Shown piece by piece: positions 8,010-13,203 of a stretch of 13,203 nt of DNA (positions within the stretch are counted from its first letter, which is position 1; the number at the start of each line of letters is the position of its first letter). The DNA is from an uncultured Bacteroidota bacterium (GTDB taxonomy: Bacteria > Bacteroidota > Bacteroidia > Chitinophagales > Chitinophagaceae): assembly GCA_903913355.1 (NCBI GenBank), contig CAIWKU010000432.1:1-13203 (forward strand), written 5' to 3'. Below the pieces are notes generated by a model. The model was not told the DNA's origin. It saw nothing but the letters and a program-made list of their open reading frames with translations, and made no database searches. A program made the translations under genes and the position numbers.

Positions 8010-8170
8010 CTTTTTATATGCCTCTTTACGTGTTTTTTGTTTCAAAATCAATACCAGCAAGGGTTTTCACTTGTTAGTTCTCGTTTTAGTGTGTATTGCT
8101 TCGATCACCTGCTATTTGTTTAATTCCAATCATACATACCAATCCATTTATCAAACATTCCCTTCCTCTA

Positions 8171-9010
8171 CTACTTAAGAATTCTTTTAATCCCATTTGC
8201 ATTACCGATCAATTCTTCCAGATAAGCATAATTCTCCTTTTCAAGACAGGATTTGAATTTGCGAAGCTGGGCAATATGCTCGTTCAGCACATCCAGTATA
8301 TTTTCTTTGTTCTGCATAAAAATAGGCACCCACATAGCCGGATTACTTTTAGCCAGTCGAACCGTACTTTCAAAACCACCGCTGGCCAATTCAAAAATGG
8401 CATCTTCCTCTTTTTCCTTTTCCAATACGGTATTGGCAAGTGCAAAAGAAGTGATATGTGAAATATGACTCACATAAGCCACATGCACATCATGGTCTTT
8501 TGCATTCATATACAACAGGTGCATTCCCAGGGTTTCATACAATTTTTCTACCAATGCCAAAGCATCCGGGTCAGAATCATCCTGATTACAGATAACGGCT
8601 GCTTTATCTGTAAATGCGCCACTTATGGCCGCAGAAGGACCGCTATATTCAGTACCCCACATGGGGTGTGAGGCAACAAATCTGCCTCGCTTCTGATGTT
8701 GGGCAATCAGGTTAATGACACCTTCTTTAGTGGAGCCTACATCCATCAATACATGTTTTTGCACACGATCCAGGATAACAGGTAATAGCTGTTCAGCGAT
8801 ATTTACCGGAACGGCAAGGATTACCAGATCTGATGCATCCACCGCTTGTTCCAATGGCATGATTTCATCTACTAAACCCAGTTCCAACGCTTTGGCAATG
8901 TGATCAGGGTTTGTATCTACCCCTATTACATGTTCGGCAAATCCCTGCTCTTTTAAAGTAAGGGCCATTGATCCGCCAATTAACCCTATCCCAATCACAG
9001 TAACTTTCAT
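8171..9010 (-). CDS. tyrA: Prephenate dehydrogenase
   Basis: Oxidatively decarboxylates prephenate to 4-hydroxyphenylpyruvate, the Tyr branch. The 279-residue protein begins with an NAD(P)-binding fold: GIGLIGGS at 7-14 and an acidic VDTNPD at 31-36, which favours NAD+ over NADP+. AVPVN at 66-70 and DVGSTK at 90-95 follow, then the catalytic ASHPMWGTEYSGP segment at 113-125, with His115 in the position of the catalytic His. The helical dimerisation half has SHISHITSFAL at 181-191 and GGFESTVRLA at 211-220. There is no chorismate mutase or ACT domain. Mutase activity is supplied instead by the DAHP synthase fusion encoded nearby. It starts 22 bases after the aminotransferase stop, so it is the third gene of the pheA unit. 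Confidence 0.95.
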   Translation of the reverse strand: MKVTVIGIGLIGGSMALTLKEQGFAEHVIGVDTNPDHIAKALELGLVDEIMPLEQAVDASDLVILAVPVNIAEQLLPVILDRVQKHVLMDVGSTKEGVINLIAQHQKRGRFVASHPMWGTEYSGPSAAISGAFTDKAAVICNQDDSDPDALALVEKLYETLGMHLLYMNAKDHDVHVAYVSHISHITSFALANTVLEKEKEEDAIFELASGGFESTVRLAKSNPAMWVPIFMQNKENILDVLNEHIAQLRKFKSCLEKENYAYLEELIGNANGIKRILK

Positions 9011-9032
9011 AGAATGATTTGATTTGTGAGTG

Positions 9033-10193
9033 TTAATTCATTGCTTTGATTCTGCCGATCGCTTCTTCAAAACGCTCGATACTTCCACATAAACTTACCC
9101 TGATATATCCATTCCCTGCTTTTCCAAAAATACCTCCGGGAGTAATAAATACATTTGCATCATATAATACCCTATCACTTAACGCAAAGCCATCCTTATA
9201 ACCCTCGGGTATTTTTGCCCAAACAAACATACCTACCTGCTTTTCTGAAAAACTACAGTCCAACAAGTTTAACAATTCAAATACTTTCACCCTTCTTGCT
9301 GAATAGACTGCATTAATAGATTCATACCATTCCTTACCCAATTCCAACGCTTTAGCCGCAGCCAGTTGAACAGGCAGGAACATCCCGCTGTCCATATTAC
9401 TTTTAAATCTCAATATTTCATCAATTCTTTCTTTCGCACCACATAACATACCCACACGCCATCCCGCCATATTCTGACTCTTACTTAAAGAATTTAATTC
9501 AATCACTACTTCTTTTGCTCTTGCTGTTGACAATAAACTGGAAGGTGATTGATTCAGTATAAAACTATATGGATTATCGTGGCAAATCAGGATAGAATGT
9601 TTTATTCCAAATGTAACCAGATTATCGAATAATGATTGGGTAGGTAATTGACCGGTAGGCATTTGCGGATAGTTCACCCACATCAGTTTAACCTTGCTTA
9701 GGTCTGTTCTTTCCAATGCTGCAAAATCCGGTTCCCAGTTATTTGCTTCTGTAAGTTCATATGCTATTGCTTTCCCACCAGATAATGCCACGGCGCTGGT
9801 GTATGTGGGATAACCGGGATTTGGGATCAATGCCTCATCGCCTTCATTCAGATAGGTCATACAGATATGCATGATCCCTTCCTTACTACCTATTAATGGA
9901 AGTATTTCTGTATCGGGGTTCAAGTTTACATGATACCATTTTGTATACCAATCTGCCATCGCTTTTCGCAACACTGGCGATCCTTTATAATTTTGATAAG
10001 CATGCACATTCGGTTTCGCTGCTTCTTCCTGTAATACTTTGATCACATCAGGATGAGGAGGCAGGTCGGGACTGCCAATACCCAGGTTAATGATTTGTTT
10101 ACCCTGTTTATTTAACTCATCAATCTCTCTTAGTTTTTGAGAAAAATAATATTCACCTATTCCTTCAAGTCTTTTTGATGTTGCTATGTTCAT
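9033..10193 (-). CDS. PLP-dependent class I/II aminotransferase, probably aromatic/prephenate
   Basis: A fold-type I aminotransferase of 386 residues related to the AspC/LL-diaminopimelate aminotransferase group. PLP ligands are visible: Asn174 in WVNYPQMPTG, Asp206 and Tyr209 in HDNPYSF, Lys238 in NSLSKSQNMAGWRVG as the Schiff-base lysine, and Arg365 in GYIRVSLCG for the substrate carboxylate. The usual NPxNPTG motif reads NYPQMPTG (174-181), with Met replacing the second Asn. Its position between pheA and tyrA, 3 bases after the pheA stop, suggests that it transaminates phenylpyruvate and 4-hydroxyphenylpyruvate (or prephenate) to complete Phe and Tyr synthesis. That substrate assignment is inferred from neighbours. 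Homology alone would also allow aspartate or diaminopimelate substrates. Confidence 0.9.
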   Translation of the reverse strand: MNIATSKRLEGIGEYYFSQKLREIDELNKQGKQIINLGIGSPDLPPHPDVIKVLQEEAAKPNVHAYQNYKGSPVLRKAMADWYTKWYHVNLNPDTEILPLIGSKEGIMHICMTYLNEGDEALIPNPGYPTYTSAVALSGGKAIAYELTEANNWEPDFAALERTDLSKVKLMWVNYPQMPTGQLPTQSLFDNLVTFGIKHSILICHDNPYSFILNQSPSSLLSTARAKEVVIELNSLSKSQNMAGWRVGMLCGAKERIDEILRFKSNMDSGMFLPVQLAAAKALELGKEWYESINAVYSARRVKVFELLNLLDCSFSEKQVGMFVWAKIPEGYKDGFALSDRVLYDANVFITPGGIFGKAGNGYIRVSLCGSIERFEEAIGRIKAMN

Positions 10194-10196
10194 AGA

Positions 10197-11081
10197 TTAT
10201 CCTTTTACTACTTTCCCTTTTTTATAAATTCCGAAAATTTTTATACTATTGGTAAGGCTGCTAATCGATTGTAGTACTTTCTCCAATTGTTTTCGATTAT
10301 CAAATTCCAGATCAGCATAAAAACCATATTTAAAATTACTTCCTTGAATAGGCATGCTTTGCAGTTTACTTAAATTAATACCACCATCTGCAATGCTGGT
10401 TAAAACCCTGGCAAGTATCCCTTTTGAGTGATCTGTTTGGAAATAAATAGACGCTTTGTCTGCACCCATTACTTCCACTGCATCACTATCTCTTTTCAAA
10501 ACCAGGAACCTGGTCACATTATTTTTCATGGTATGGATATCAGGCGCCAATATTTCGAGTTCATATAACTCAGCAGCCAGTTTACTGGCAATGGCTGCTG
10601 AATGCCTGCTTCTGTGTTGATGAAGATGTTTTGCACTTAAAGCCGTGTCTTCTGTTTCAACCAGTTTCCACTCGTTTTTTTCAAGATAATCCAGACATTG
10701 CAGAATAGCCATCGGGTGGCTATGTACTTCCTTAATATCTTTCAGGCTGACCCCGGGGTTTACCAGGAGGTTCTGGCTGATAGACAAATAGACTTCTCCC
10801 ACAACTTTCAATTTGCTTTTTTGAAGCAGGTTATAATTGGGAAGTATGCTACCGGCAATGGAGTTCTCGATAGCCATGATACCACCAGCAGACTGTTTTG
10901 GATCCAGGGAAATTCTAATAAGATCTCGGAATGTTGCACAGGGAATCACTTCAACCTGTTTCCCGAAAAAATAACGGGCTGCTACCTGGTGAAAGCTTCC
11001 TTCATAACCTTGAATAGCTATTCCGCCAGACGCAAAAGGGTTGGGACTGATAATGTCTTTTTCTGGGTTAACTGGTGTCAT
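10197..11081 (-). CDS. pheA: Prephenate dehydratase with ACT domain
   Basis: Converts prephenate to phenylpyruvate, the Phe branch. The 294-residue protein has a periplasmic-binding-protein-like PDT domain at about 20-195: IAIQGYEGSFHQVAARYFF at 21-39, MAIENSIAGSI at 69-79 and the catalytic NNVTRFLVL at 187-195 with Thr190-Arg191-Phe192. A C-terminal ACT domain follows at about 208-288. There, the GALA-like motif is GILARVL (221-227) and the ESRP-like Phe-binding motif reads LQSMP (240-244), so Phe feedback may differ from the classical enzyme. It has no fused chorismate mutase. The ATG at 11081 leaves about 19 residues before the domain. It is first in the pheA-aminotransferase-tyrA unit, 39 bases after an attenuator hairpin and downstream of a Phe/Tyr-rich leader peptide. 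Confidence 0.96.
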   Translation of the reverse strand: MTPVNPEKDIISPNPFASGGIAIQGYEGSFHQVAARYFFGKQVEVIPCATFRDLIRISLDPKQSAGGIMAIENSIAGSILPNYNLLQKSKLKVVGEVYLSISQNLLVNPGVSLKDIKEVHSHPMAILQCLDYLEKNEWKLVETEDTALSAKHLHQHRSRHSAAIASKLAAELYELEILAPDIHTMKNNVTRFLVLKRDSDAVEVMGADKASIYFQTDHSKGILARVLTSIADGGINLSKLQSMPIQGSNFKYGFYADLEFDNRKQLEKVLQSISSLTNSIKIFGIYKKGKVVKG

Positions 11082-11120
11082 GTTTTCTTGCCCTGATTTG
11101 TTTGGATGATGGATATTAAA

Positions 11121-11145
11121 AATCCCGGCCTTAAGGGCCGGGATT
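11121..11145 (-). terminator. Attenuator terminator upstream of pheA
   Basis: A perfect 10-base GC-rich stem (11136-11145 with 11121-11130; arms AATCCCGGCC and GGCCGGGATT on the minus strand) closes a 5-base loop. On the minus strand it runs directly into five T (11122-11118). It lies between the leader peptide and pheA. Terminating there would prevent expression of pheA, the aminotransferase and tyrA, so it is best read as an attenuator (the 3:4 hairpin). Confidence 0.85.
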
Positions 11146-11192
11146 GTATTTTAATTTGTTTCGCTTTTATGCTTTGGCAAATACTACCCGGC
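11137..11192 (-). promoter_or_regulatory. Antiterminator pairing (2:3) of the pheA attenuator
   Basis: On the minus strand, GCCGGG (11192-11187) and GTATTT (11184-11179) in the leader-peptide coding region are complementary to CCCGGC (11142-11137) and AAATAC (11151-11146), separated by a 2-by-3 internal loop. This pairing consumes the 5' arm of the terminator, so the two folds exclude each other. A further 1:2 hairpin pairs CTTCTTT (11209-11203), inside the Phe/Tyr codons, with AAAGAAG (11198-11192). The layout matches classical ribosome-mediated attenuation. Confidence 0.75.
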
Positions 11193-11253
11193 TTCTTTTG
11201 GTAAAGAAGTAGTAAAAGAAAAAATAGAAAGTATTTGCAGTAATCAATATCAT
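11167..11253 (-). CDS. Phe/Tyr-rich leader peptide of the pheA operon
   Basis: A 28-codon open frame opens with ATG at 11253 and stops with TAA at 11167-11169, 85 bases before the pheA ATG. It begins MILITANT. Residues 9-17 are FYFFFYYFF, nine consecutive aromatic residues (six Phe, three Tyr), followed by TKRSRVVFAKA. It overlaps the RNA segments that form the 1:2 and 2:3 hairpins and precedes a terminator. Its likely job is to make a translating ribosome stall when charged Phe or Tyr tRNA is scarce, exposing the antiterminator segment and allowing transcription of pheA, the aminotransferase and tyrA. The peptide itself is probably not functional. The mix of Phe and Tyr codons fits the presence of both branch enzymes in the operon. 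The mechanism is inferred from layout. Confidence 0.85.
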   Translation of the reverse strand: MILITANTFYFFFYYFFTKRSRVVFAKA

Positions 11254-11358
11254 GAGAGTCAAATATAGTTACGAATTGAATTCAAAATATAAATAATGAA
11301 AATTTTATTAAGCTAACAACCATTCGTTCGTTTATTTGACCGTATACATACAAAAAGA
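11254..11358. other. AT-rich intergenic region upstream of the leader peptide
   Basis: About 105 AT-rich bases lie between the leader peptide and the lipoprotein terminator. Besides the TATATTTG element at 11260-11267, I see only a small GAATTGAATTC near-palindrome at about 11275-11285 and no further coding frame. Confidence 0.4.
11260..11267 (-). promoter_or_regulatory. Probable -7 element of the pheA operon promoter
   Basis: The minus strand reads TATATTTG, an exact TAnnTTTG match, 6 bases before the leader-peptide ATG. A TTTTG ending at 11283 lies 15 bases upstream, slightly closer than the usual -33 spacing. If this promoter is used, transcription would begin close to the leader start codon, giving a leaderless or nearly leaderless leader peptide. 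Confidence 0.5.
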
Positions 11359-11386
11359 AAGCCCCTCCGTGGAAACGGAGCGGCTT
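11359..11386 (-). terminator. Intrinsic terminator downstream of the small lipoprotein gene
   Basis: The stem CTCCGT/ACGGAG (11370-11365 with 11380-11375) has a 4-base loop and is extended across one G-G mismatch by GCC/GGC and two A-T pairs. On the minus strand it is followed by TTTCTTTTTG (11360-11351). No T run follows on the plus strand, so it serves minus-strand transcripts, most likely that of the lipoprotein. Confidence 0.85.
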
Positions 11387-11395
11387 CTAACGATT

Positions 11396-11471
11396 GCTTG
11401 CCATATGAAAAAAAGTTGAATCAGCTGTTCTGACCGGCAAGCTAAGTCACCTCAAATCTCTGCACTTAGCT
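11396..11471 (-). other. Structured 3' untranslated region
   Basis: Between the lipoprotein stop and its terminator are two more inverted repeats. AGCTAAGT/ACTTAGCT pairs 11440-11447 with 11464-11471 around a 16-base loop. GCTTGCC/GGCAAGC pairs 11396-11402 with 11436-11442 around a 33-base loop containing palindromic CAGCTG. The two share three bases, so they may be alternative folds. No coding frame is apparent; this could be a stabilising 3' UTR or a small RNA. Confidence 0.45.
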
Positions 11472-11478
11472 AAATAAA

Positions 11479-11655
11479 TTACATCTTAGGTTTGGTAGTG
11501 TCTTTCTTGGTAGTATCAGCGGCTACTTTAGTAGTATCTACTGATTTTTTTGAAGTATCAACTGTTGCAGTTGAATCTTTTTTTGCATCTGAATTTGCTC
11601 CTGAACCGCAGGCAGCGAAAGCGCCTAATGCTACAACGAATAACAGCTTTTTCAT
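11479..11655 (-). CDS. Small Thr/Asp/Lys-rich lipoprotein
   Basis: A 58-residue protein begins MKKLLFVVALGAFAAC, a short lipoprotein signal peptide with the lipid-modified Cys at residue 16. The lipobox is FAAC, with Phe at -3, which is not ideal. The mature part of about 43 residues is low complexity: GSGANSDAKKDS, then four VDTSKK/VDTTK/ADTTKK/DTTK-type units ending at PKM. No enzyme motif is present. It would be anchored in an envelope membrane, perhaps as a small spacer or stress-related lipoprotein. Small lipoproteins of this composition are common in Chitinophagaceae-like genomes (general impression). It is transcribed divergently from the ECF sigma factor gene, has its own terminator, and has an upstream arm nearly identical to the one upstream of the sigma gene. 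Co-regulation is therefore inferred. Confidence 0.85.
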   Translation of the reverse strand: MKKLLFVVALGAFAACGSGANSDAKKDSTATVDTSKKSVDTTKVAADTTKKDTTKPKM

Positions 11656-11687
11656 TTTGTTTTTTTTGTTTGTGAGTGATTTTAAGG

Positions 11688-11717
11688 TTAATACCTGTAG
11701 GAGGCAAAAGGTAACCC
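11688..11717 (-). promoter_or_regulatory. Left arm of paired divergent promoter-like elements (lipoprotein side)
   Basis: Read on the minus strand this arm contains GGGTTAC, TTTT, CC, TCCTAC and GTATTAA in order. It matches the right arm at about 26 of 30 positions. GGGTTAC and GTATTAA are 16 bases apart, a spacing compatible with -35 and -10 elements of an ECF promoter. GTATTAA lies 32 bases upstream of the lipoprotein ATG. TACCTTTTG inside it also resembles a housekeeping -7 element with one extra T. Confidence 0.55.
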
Positions 11718-11760
11718 CCGATACAATATATTTTTTAAAAAATAATTTTAGGGGTACTTT

Positions 11761-11789
11761 GGGTTACTTTTACCCTCCTACCGTATTAA
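11761..11789 (+). promoter_or_regulatory. Right arm of paired divergent promoter-like elements (sigma factor side)
   Basis: Read on the plus strand this arm contains the same blocks as the left arm: GGGTTAC, TTTT, CC, TCCTAC and GTATTAA, with GGGTTAC and GTATTAA 15 bases apart. It ends 12 bases before the sigma factor GTG. A partial direct copy, GGGTACTTT, precedes it at 11753-11761. Autoregulation of the sigma gene is the simplest reading. Confidence 0.55.
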
Positions 11790-11801
11790 ATAGAATAGTA
11801 A

Positions 11802-12368
11802 GTGAAAGCCGACACAAACGAACAAGCATTATTGAAGGGACTGGCAAATAATGATTCAAAGGCCATCGACACCATATATAAGGATAATTTTAATATGGTT
11901 CAGGCTTTCATATTGCACAATAATGGTTCTTATGATGATGCGAGGGATGTTTTTCAGGAAGCGATGATTGCCCTATATGAAAAAGCACAGAGCGAATCAT
12001 TTGTCTTAACCTGTCAAATTAAAACTTATGTATATTCCGTATGCAGGCGTTTATGGCTTAAACGATTACAGCAAATGGGTCGGTATTCAAACCAGGTTGA
12101 TAGCCTGGATGAGACTGTTCCGGTGGAAGAAGATCTTGAAATTCACGAAAAGCGTAATGCCGAATTTGCAATAATGGACCGGGCCATGAGTAGTTTGGGT
12201 GAGCCTTGTAAAAGTTTGTTAGAAGGATATTATATCAAGAAAATGGGGATGCAGGAATTGGCAGCAGAATTTGGATATACCAATGCCGATAATGCCAAGA
12301 ATCAGAAATACAAGTGTTTGATGCGTTTAAAGAAACTATTCTTTTCGCAATATAATATTGGAGAATAA
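11802..12368 (+). CDS. ECF-type sigma-70 family RNA polymerase sigma factor
   Basis: A 188-residue sigma factor with only regions 2 and 4. Region 2 spans about 20-90, with the DARDVFQEAMIALYE helix at 46-60, where sigma meets core and the -10 element, and the YVYSVCRRLWLKRLQ segment at 76-90. An acidic linker (101-115) follows. Region 4 spans about 124-180 and includes LGEPCKSLLEGYYIKKMGMQELA and a helix-turn-helix ending in NQKYKCLMRLKKLF. This spacing matches ECF sigma factors. The GTG start at 11802 is favoured because translation from it places region 2 normally; an in-frame TTG at 11832 is an alternative. The gene ends 4 bases before a membrane protein with an anti-sigma-like N-terminus, which suggests a sigma/anti-sigma pair. 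Its upstream arm matches the arm facing the lipoprotein gene. Confidence 0.92.
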   Translation: MKADTNEQALLKGLANNDSKAIDTIYKDNFNMVQAFILHNNGSYDDARDVFQEAMIALYEKAQSESFVLTCQIKTYVYSVCRRLWLKRLQQMGRYSNQVDSLDETVPVEEDLEIHEKRNAEFAIMDRAMSSLGEPCKSLLEGYYIKKMGMQELAAEFGYTNADNAKNQKYKCLMRLKKLFFSQYNIGE

Positions 12369-12372
12369 AAGT

Positions 12373-13203
12373 ATGGACGACATTTTATTACTGGAAGCGA
12401 TTGAAAGATACCTGAGTGGCGATATGGATGCCACTGAGCGTAACTATTTTGAATCGCTTCGGAAAAGCACCCCGGAAATTGACCAAATGGTTGTGGAACA
12501 TAGTATGTTTCTCCACCAAATGGATATTTATACCGTTCACCGTAACCTGAAACAGAGCTTACAACTGTCGCATGCAAAACTGCTTGAGCGAGGAGAAATT
12601 AATGAAGGCGGAGAACTGACTACAAAAGGCCGCGTAATTCAAATCTGGAATAAATACAAGAAAGATATTTTAATAGCTGCTTGTGTGGGTGGCGCCATCA
12701 CATTAGGTATTATTGGGCTGGTTGCCTATTTAGCCCCTGTTGCCAGCAGTACCCAGATCGAACAACTCAGTAAGGCAATTGAAGTAATTAAACGCAACCA
12801 ACAAGTACAAGGCAATCTGATTAACGAAGTAAAGAGCAAGATTCCGGAAAATGCGAAATTGATTAGTGGTGGTTCCGGGTTTTTGATTGATGCAAAAGGA
12901 TATATTATCACGAACGCACACGTTTTGAAAGGCTCGGGGGCTGTGGTTGTAAATAATAAAGGACAGGAATTTAGTGCCTCTATCTCGTATGTTGACCAGT
13001 CTAAAGATCTGGCTATTTTGAAAATCAACGATGAAGATTACCAACCACTTGTATCTCTGCCTTATAGCATCAAAAAAGCCAATACAGAAATGGGTGAGCG
13101 GGTATTTACCCTGGGTTATCCACGTAATGATATTGTATATGGAGAGGGTTATCTGAGTGCCAGAACCGGATATAATAGCGATTCGCTTACTTATCAGGTG
13201 CAA
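12373..13203 (+). CDS. Membrane-anchored HtrA/trypsin-like serine protease with anti-sigma-like N-terminus (partial)
   Basis: The window ends after 277 residues. The start is the ATG at 12373, 4 bases after the sigma stop. Residues 8-50 (EAIERYLSGDMDATERNYFESLRKS and following) resemble the N-terminal helices of Bacteroidetes anti-sigma factors. A basic stretch ends at about 97 (NKYKK), and a single transmembrane helix spans about 98-120. A probable coiled coil lies at 127-156. The protease domain then begins: SGGSGFLID at 165-173, TNAHVL with catalytic His183, DLAILKI with catalytic Asp212 and LGYPRND at 248-253. The nucleophile Ser (GNSGGP type) would lie just beyond the window, since SLTYQVQ is the segment that usually precedes it. 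Predicted topology is cytoplasmic N-terminus, periplasmic protease. It may sense envelope stress and control the adjacent sigma factor; the fusion logic is inference. Confidence 0.88.
   Translation, partial: MDDILLLEAIERYLSGDMDATERNYFESLRKSTPEIDQMVVEHSMFLHQMDIYTVHRNLKQSLQLSHAKLLERGEINEGGELTTKGRVIQIWNKYKKDILIAACVGGAITLGIIGLVAYLAPVASSTQIEQLSKAIEVIKRNQQVQGNLINEVKSKIPENAKLISGGSGFLIDAKGYIITNAHVLKGSGAVVVNNKGQEFSASISYVDQSKDLAILKINDEDYQPLVSLPYSIKKANTEMGERVFTLGYPRNDIVYGEGYLSARTGYNSDSLTYQVQ

Noticed and set aside
11396..11442. Possible tRNA-like element (7-base closing stem)
   Set aside because: At 47 bases it is too short for a tRNA and has no T-loop or anticodon stem pattern.
11492..11851. A 119-codon plus-strand open frame over the lipoprotein gene
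   Set aside because: It is antisense to the lipoprotein, whose signal peptide and lipobox are clear, and crosses the divergent promoter arms into the sigma gene.
12730..13203. A 157-codon open frame on the minus strand at the right end
   Set aside because: It is antisense to the clear HtrA-like protease (catalytic His and Asp motifs on the plus strand), and its translation has no recognisable domain.

Overview
This window looks like a chromosomal segment of a Bacteroidetes bacterium, most likely of the Chitinophagaceae type. That placement is inference. It rests on moderate-to-low GC, genes without Shine-Dalgarno sequences, -7 promoter elements of the TAnnTTTG type, a DAHP synthase fused to a C-terminal chorismate mutase, and the gene order pheA - aminotransferase - tyrA - DAHP synthase/mutase.

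Positions 1-1079 (plus strand): a long AT-only hairpin, then a secreted alpha/beta-hydrolase-like protein of unknown function. Its 3' end overlaps the convergent minus-strand cluster by 17 bases.

Positions 1063-11253 (minus strand, read right to left) hold most of the aromatic amino acid pathway. A 28-residue leader peptide with nine consecutive Phe/Tyr codons and a terminator hairpin precede pheA (prephenate dehydratase), a class I/II aminotransferase and tyrA (prephenate dehydrogenase). A DEAD-box RNA helicase with its own probable promoter follows. Then come DAHP synthase-chorismate mutase, aroB, aroA and aroC, and two small accessory genes (DUF952 and a thiamine-binding/UPF0045-type protein). 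The genes cover entry into the pathway, several shikimate steps, chorismate to prephenate, and both terminal branches to Phe and Tyr. aroQ/aroD, aroE and aroK are not in the window. The leader has mutually exclusive antiterminator and terminator pairings, so the pheA-aminotransferase-tyrA unit is probably controlled by ribosome-mediated attenuation sensing Phe and Tyr.

Positions 11359-11655 (minus strand): a 58-residue Thr/Asp/Lys-rich lipoprotein gene, a structured 3' untranslated region and a strong intrinsic terminator.

Positions 11688-13203: a divergent intergenic region with two near-identical, oppositely oriented 30-base arms that look like paired promoters. An ECF-type sigma factor follows on the plus strand. 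Four bases later begins a membrane protein cut by the window end. It joins an anti-sigma-like cytoplasmic N-terminus, one membrane span and a periplasmic HtrA/trypsin-like protease domain. The sigma factor, the protease-linked anti-sigma-like protein, the shared promoter arms and the lipoprotein may form a compact envelope-stress circuit. This and the Phe/Tyr attenuator are the two most interesting observations.
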